A DNA stretch of 35,954 bases from DAISJD01 sp036821645. GTDB taxonomy: Bacteria > Pseudomonadota > Alphaproteobacteria > ATCC43930 > CGMCC-115725. The stretch covers positions 1-35,954 of the forward strand of contig DAISJD010000020.1 of assembly GCA_036821645.1 (NCBI GenBank). Reading direction: 5' to 3'. The position numbers were made by a program, and so were the translations under genes. Of the stretch, positions 35,401 to 35,954 are shown in pieces. How positions within the stretch are numbered: the first letter of the stretch is position 1; each line of letters starts with the position of its first letter. The notes below the pieces were generated by a model, which was given only the letters and a program-made list of their open reading frames with translations, made no database searches and was not told the DNA's origin.

Positions 35401-35795
35401 CCGAAATAAATCCCGTTCGGATTGGCCAGTACCACCCGACCGTTCGATGATAATTCACCGAAAATCCGGGACGGATCGGAGCCGGTGACTTGGTTCAGGG
35501 TAATGGAATCGGCACTCGGCTGGCTGATCACGACCCGATTGCCGGAACCGATCGAAAAACTGGTAAAATCGATGGTGGTGCGTTTGGTCGTCGTGGTGAT
35601 GTCGAGGCGGGTATTGCCCGACTGTTTGATCGTCGCCGAACCGCCGGTCACGACGCCGCCTTGCGGTAGAGCCGATGCCGGATCCGCCAAGGCCGATTGA
35701 CCGAAGAAGGTACCGGCCGCAATCAAAACGGCATAGCCGGTAAGCGCCGTGGTGCCGAACAAACGCCGCGCCATCTTCCCCGTCGTGCCTGTCAT
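26493..35795 (-). CDS. Giant filamentous-haemagglutinin-type exoprotein (two-partner secretion TpsA)
   Basis: A secreted or surface-exposed adhesin-like protein of about 3,100 residues. The signal region is MTGTTGKMARRLFGTTALTG, hydrophobic, then AGTFFGQSALADPAS. Residues about 40-300 are the TPS/haemagglutination-activity domain: FTSFSIGSGNRVVISQPSA, and the NPNG motif in LANPNGIYFG (about 125). GTWLLDPLNLTI, a common boundary in such adhesins, follows near residue 465. The rest is predicted parallel beta-helix: a seven-copy repeat (29770-33700), a duplicated block (27508-29425) and a late NxSxNxxxS-rich part. The tail QQKRKKKADDEAGDDG is charged. I noticed no Cys after the start. ATG 35795 follows AAGGGG; ATG 35837 is possible. 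Export needs a TpsB porin, absent from the window. Confidence 0.93.
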   Translation of the reverse strand: MTGTTGKMARRLFGTTALTGYAVLIAAGTFFGQSALADPASALPQGGVVTGGSATIKQSGNTRLDITTTTKRTTIDFTSFSIGSGNRVVISQPSADSITLNQVTGSDPSRIFGELSSNGRVVLANPNGIYFGPNSYVNVAGVVATTATASKESERDFANGKALVLDRAGRANAAVVNEGRVSVADHGLAAFVAPGVRNKGVIEARMGQVRLASGTTTTVDFYGDGLVNLAVTGQTTAAAVGPDGAKLGAAVDNSGRIIADGGRVMITADVAKGVVDRVINMSGVVEARGIQVAGGEIILDGGDGVVAVGGTLDASAANGAGGRIAVTGGAVTVAAGATIDASGATGGGQVALGGEAHGGGTLRHADATTVASGATIKADATRDGSGGTVAVWSDGDTRFDGRISVRGAGRGNGGFVETSGKRHLAVGGAALVDARATGGKAGTWLLDPLNLTIATGGTGSLVQGGNTADTSSSLVVDPTAINNAQANVSLFAQNSLTVNDAIHMVNPGVGLSLTGLNQVTIGASIATMGDLEISSSLITLNPGQSLTATGPQGRIGLTLLNGGQFIEFGGASIKSDTSFTLTGSTNPSSGAQSSAQISGALAANAIVAAGTSFAVNQGGSVHAGSGGLSITLNPGQNFSVDAGTSLAALGDVSVTAPGGSGHLTVDGAVSSGGAIQFLAGQAGSISLGSSAAIATGATGQLALRTDHLSIATPASGFKIGSAFVADGTGAGMITVTATPSATPSGSLMVSGADLSKLAQNAPLTIGTGSDHVTFADTLLVPDGLTVNGASISLQPGTVISGFSMGSGAAQPSLTFNIFGAGQFVEASGATIVTSGTVNINDFAIQPTSGQPQPGGQLLIAGDISAQSRIDFEAGVGGTLSFAPSTNLSVGLTGGFLVLTADQINANGVSLVSAPGVIINAATRNGTLVVGQAPTGVSASLVVSSALLASLARTGGLFIGDPGNTIIVNTAVTNPNQVQFSGHTIDFTSGALVSSGVILATTPLDGTILAEAGSSLIANSQIYLNGGTLSLSGALTSSSSLVIMGRSASLGTTASVSVTGATSFVVDRLDLATPPSAVSLGQFVSVDAFSAGTGIVLGSTAPSGNLVITGNTLAVLSANSSVHIGDLTRTLTVAETVTVPGSLVLNGSSVSLSGLANLSVGTSGTVFGSLQINAGAGGIAADRGAVLKSTDMVQLSAVGALDFFDGSLTAGGNAQFIGNKGGRIVLGADAHLKAQSATFAADQITVKASAANIAVNFVQLTSGSDSSIGLGSGASGTLQIDQTLLDRFTNTFQTAIGDGLQDIDVAGTVSVPSFTVISGRNITVEGTARVASAPGMTASSFWSQGNLVFVVGEQTRTDRPSAAAPILAPGTITLLSGAQIKSGSNLTFALVNNGNFLENAGASATAMGFLQVFQSGPSGNNNQTTIAGALSGASVFLAGSVIDITGTGRVNGFTVDVEIQPGGQFTLESGGQITAMFAPPGTSLGPIWAAPVGPSLGQMGGLITINNSGSLDAPPPPNAGIILNGLVQADSAIMINGGTNGVMIGDGAAIGLDQARLSIRTDRLTDLAANGAVRALVLQLDSATPDGSIGVGHARGTLSLSDDLLSRLGAVGSLQIGDGTEQLIDLAGPIAAPTNTLFKGRSILIESDTILTNQGTAPGSLGFVATGGAILAQAGSVINGSGAVSFFAQDEGNPYAIDLEGVVQAQGPVSLETTGGNGISLGAMATFKLAPNQALSLRADQIAVSSASGSILADFALITAESPGVGIGIGVEAPGRLQINQPLLDAFGQVLFLNLGDASQPVTISGPVTATHGFSVSGSSITLLSGTSLVSTAAGGSFSFEAGVGGFIEEAGVSLVSSGDFSVRSNGGPSGQPFGTISLNGQNQVAGGVFLETAPGGSISLGTSASLMIAGPSGLSLRSDQLTVSTNPSAIAAGSVRISTATVGASIGVGDASGFLTLSPQILAAFAGIPRIAIGDVNATVLVGNGLTGKQAITLAGVSVVLQPGVSLVTTGANGLIEIDLGTNGSFSLAAGQSLVTSGDFIVTAAGPGASLDLEGTVSVARSIQLFNQATPNVTAPSAGPFGGLITLGTDLVAGTGLIAIGGDLLLKGDTRRITAAQGITLGNVDGAADLTVSAGPTRSVIFTGDVGGKQAVRSLLVQGGRAVLKSVTALGAIESDAVTVLTATYRAGSFTVGGDAVLAGKVLVDTSAKNGDVLFDGETNGIGTLTIKAGTGSASFTETVGGEVIIGGLDVTAGHITVGTVQSFGALKFTGQTSLNGSYQGSSFVVNGDVTVAGDSLVDTSGFDGLVSFHGAIKGEAELDIMAGAGAVTLNSPTVNLGILSVQGGTIALGPSIVTSGGQSYMGTVTLGGTYQASSFSVMGDTRLIAGTVIDTAAANGAVSFDGKIDSVETPAKLTIGAGTGAVSLGGPVGATGALESLVITGGALNLATGITTKGEQNFTGSAVTLGGTYTASAFSVTGPATLAQDVVVDTSAANGKITLGASDGAANLTLNAGTGQVSVTGDLGAKKALKSLLIHAGRDTLKSVTATGMIESDALTVLTGTYRASSFTIDGDAVLAGQILVDTSAKNGDVSFGGEVNGIGRLTVKAGSGTVEFGETIGGEVAIGGLSVSAGHTTVGTVQSFGDIVFSGQTAINGSYQGTSFQVNGDLTVAGDALILTDGFNGPVGVTGRITGIGELDILSGTGAVTLSGPSITLGALVIDGGLIKLASAVATLGEQTYTGMVTLGGTYRAGSFTINGSGMLRADTSITTTDGDLTINAPIAGTNALTLASGARDIFVNGTLGTRDNRLASLTIAGARNFIVGLGTSLFEHAFNAQNITGMASFGNNSLESDGSVQIIASAVDGRIVASGMTNLSVTSFSGTISGSGTVNVTATGGISGTISGDSVALRGMSFDGSVSANRSANLAVTGSVNGSVSASVATINAGSVNANVTAGQSASISATDSINGSVSAGSVILSANSVGVTLNAGTAQISANSVDLSGSVGGASGAGLANAIDFGGKLPSGNVGGTGAGGIGVELNTLAGNAEQTLSGGDTQLVAMADGTPTQQKRKKKADDEAGDDGVYDAANLFVDGLLTNKGKK
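27508..29425 (-). repeat. Duplicated block of about 260 residues in the exoprotein
   Basis: The segment encoded by 28648-29425 (from DGAADLTVSAG to SVMGDTRL) aligns nearly without gaps with that encoded by 27508-28288 (from DGAANLTLNAG to TINGSGML). Matching anchors include VLVDTSAKNGDV/ILVDTSAKNGDV, ETVGGEVIIGGL/ETIGGEVAIGGL, TVGTVQSFG in both, and NGSYQGSSF/NGSYQGTSF. About 360 bases of related but shorter repeat separate the copies. Confidence 0.85.
29770..33700 (-). repeat. Seven-copy degenerate module in the exoprotein
   Basis: A core of about 100 residues recurs at roughly 33390-33700, 32820-33112, 32325-32615, 31800-32095, 30835-31136, 30300-30600 and 29770-30058. Each opens with a pattern like LxLRxDxL or FxADQI. 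It continues through a Gly-rich strand, an S/A-LL-x-x-F/L-A segment and a I/L-GD marker, and ends with G-x-S-I-x-L-x-x-G. Sequence between cores is variable. Boundaries are read by eye. Confidence 0.8.
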
Positions 35796-35954
35796 CGCCC
35801 CTGCCCCTTTTGCGCTACGCATCGATCCGATACCCATGATCACCCACCCGACGCCGTCCCCGTGCCCCTTTATTCCAGGGGCCTCTTCACACGGGCGACG
35901 ACACTCCAACCGTCATACGATTATAGACTTCAAAAACCGGCATTGGCGGTAAAG

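Noticed and set aside
33003..35450. 815-codon open frame on the plus strand opposite the exoprotein gene
   Set aside because: It is antisense to a well-supported gene, and its translation is rich in Arg, Gly, Pro, Asp and His with no recognisable domain. Long shadow frames are expected in GC-rich repetitive genes.

Overview
The window reads as a chromosomal stretch of a GC-rich alphaproteobacterium. A Rhodospirillales-type relative is my best guess, from gene content and style only: a KgtP-like permease, CreA, a 3-hydroxybutyrate oligomer hydrolase, a cobD-type enzyme and a very large two-partner-secretion exoprotein. There are no rRNA or tRNA genes, no CRISPR array and no transposase. Twenty-one protein genes can be supported. 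The first is cut by the left edge.

Layout. (1) 1-2.6 kb, plus strand: the end of a patatin-like lipase and an alpha-ketoglutarate-permease-like MFS transporter. (2) 2.6-8.75 kb, minus strand: two uncharacterised proteins (one membrane, one exported), then, in transcription order, a threonine-phosphate decarboxylase, an omega-amino-acid:pyruvate aminotransferase, alanine dehydrogenase and an NAD(P)-binding protein. The aminotransferase makes L-alanine from pyruvate and alanine dehydrogenase returns it to pyruvate plus ammonium, so the pair could act as an amino-group disposal cycle. (3) 8.75-12.1 kb: an AT-rich promoter region, an orphan membrane histidine kinase, and a convergent creA/FAD-oxidoreductase pair joined by an ATGA overlap. 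(4) 12.2-14.9 kb: a glycine-zipper lipoprotein, an RNase H-fold-like hypothetical with a hexanucleotide-repeat tail, and an SPFH/prohibitin-type membrane protein. (5) 15.1-20.1 kb: an RND efflux pump (adaptor plus permease) divergent from a MarR-family regulator, with a palindrome between them that fits an operator. (6) 20.2-21.8 kb: a small accessory island holding an 86-residue Ala/Ser/Thr-rich protein and an AT-rich GTPase resembling the immunity-related GTPase (IRG) family. (7) 21.8-26.4 kb: an exported 3-hydroxybutyrate oligomer hydrolase, an Sfp-type phosphopantetheinyl transferase, and a solitary ABC substrate-binding protein behind a 390-base leader with strong hairpins. (8) 26.5-35.8 kb: a roughly 3,100-residue filamentous-haemagglutinin-type exoprotein built of internal repeats. 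Its outer-membrane partner is not in the window.

The most noteworthy items are the IRG-like GTPase island, whose base composition and GATC frequency differ from the rest; the repeat architecture of the giant exoprotein; the structured leader before the substrate-binding protein; and a marked excess of the tetramer GATC in native genes. Several convergent gene pairs share a single symmetrical hairpin as terminator.
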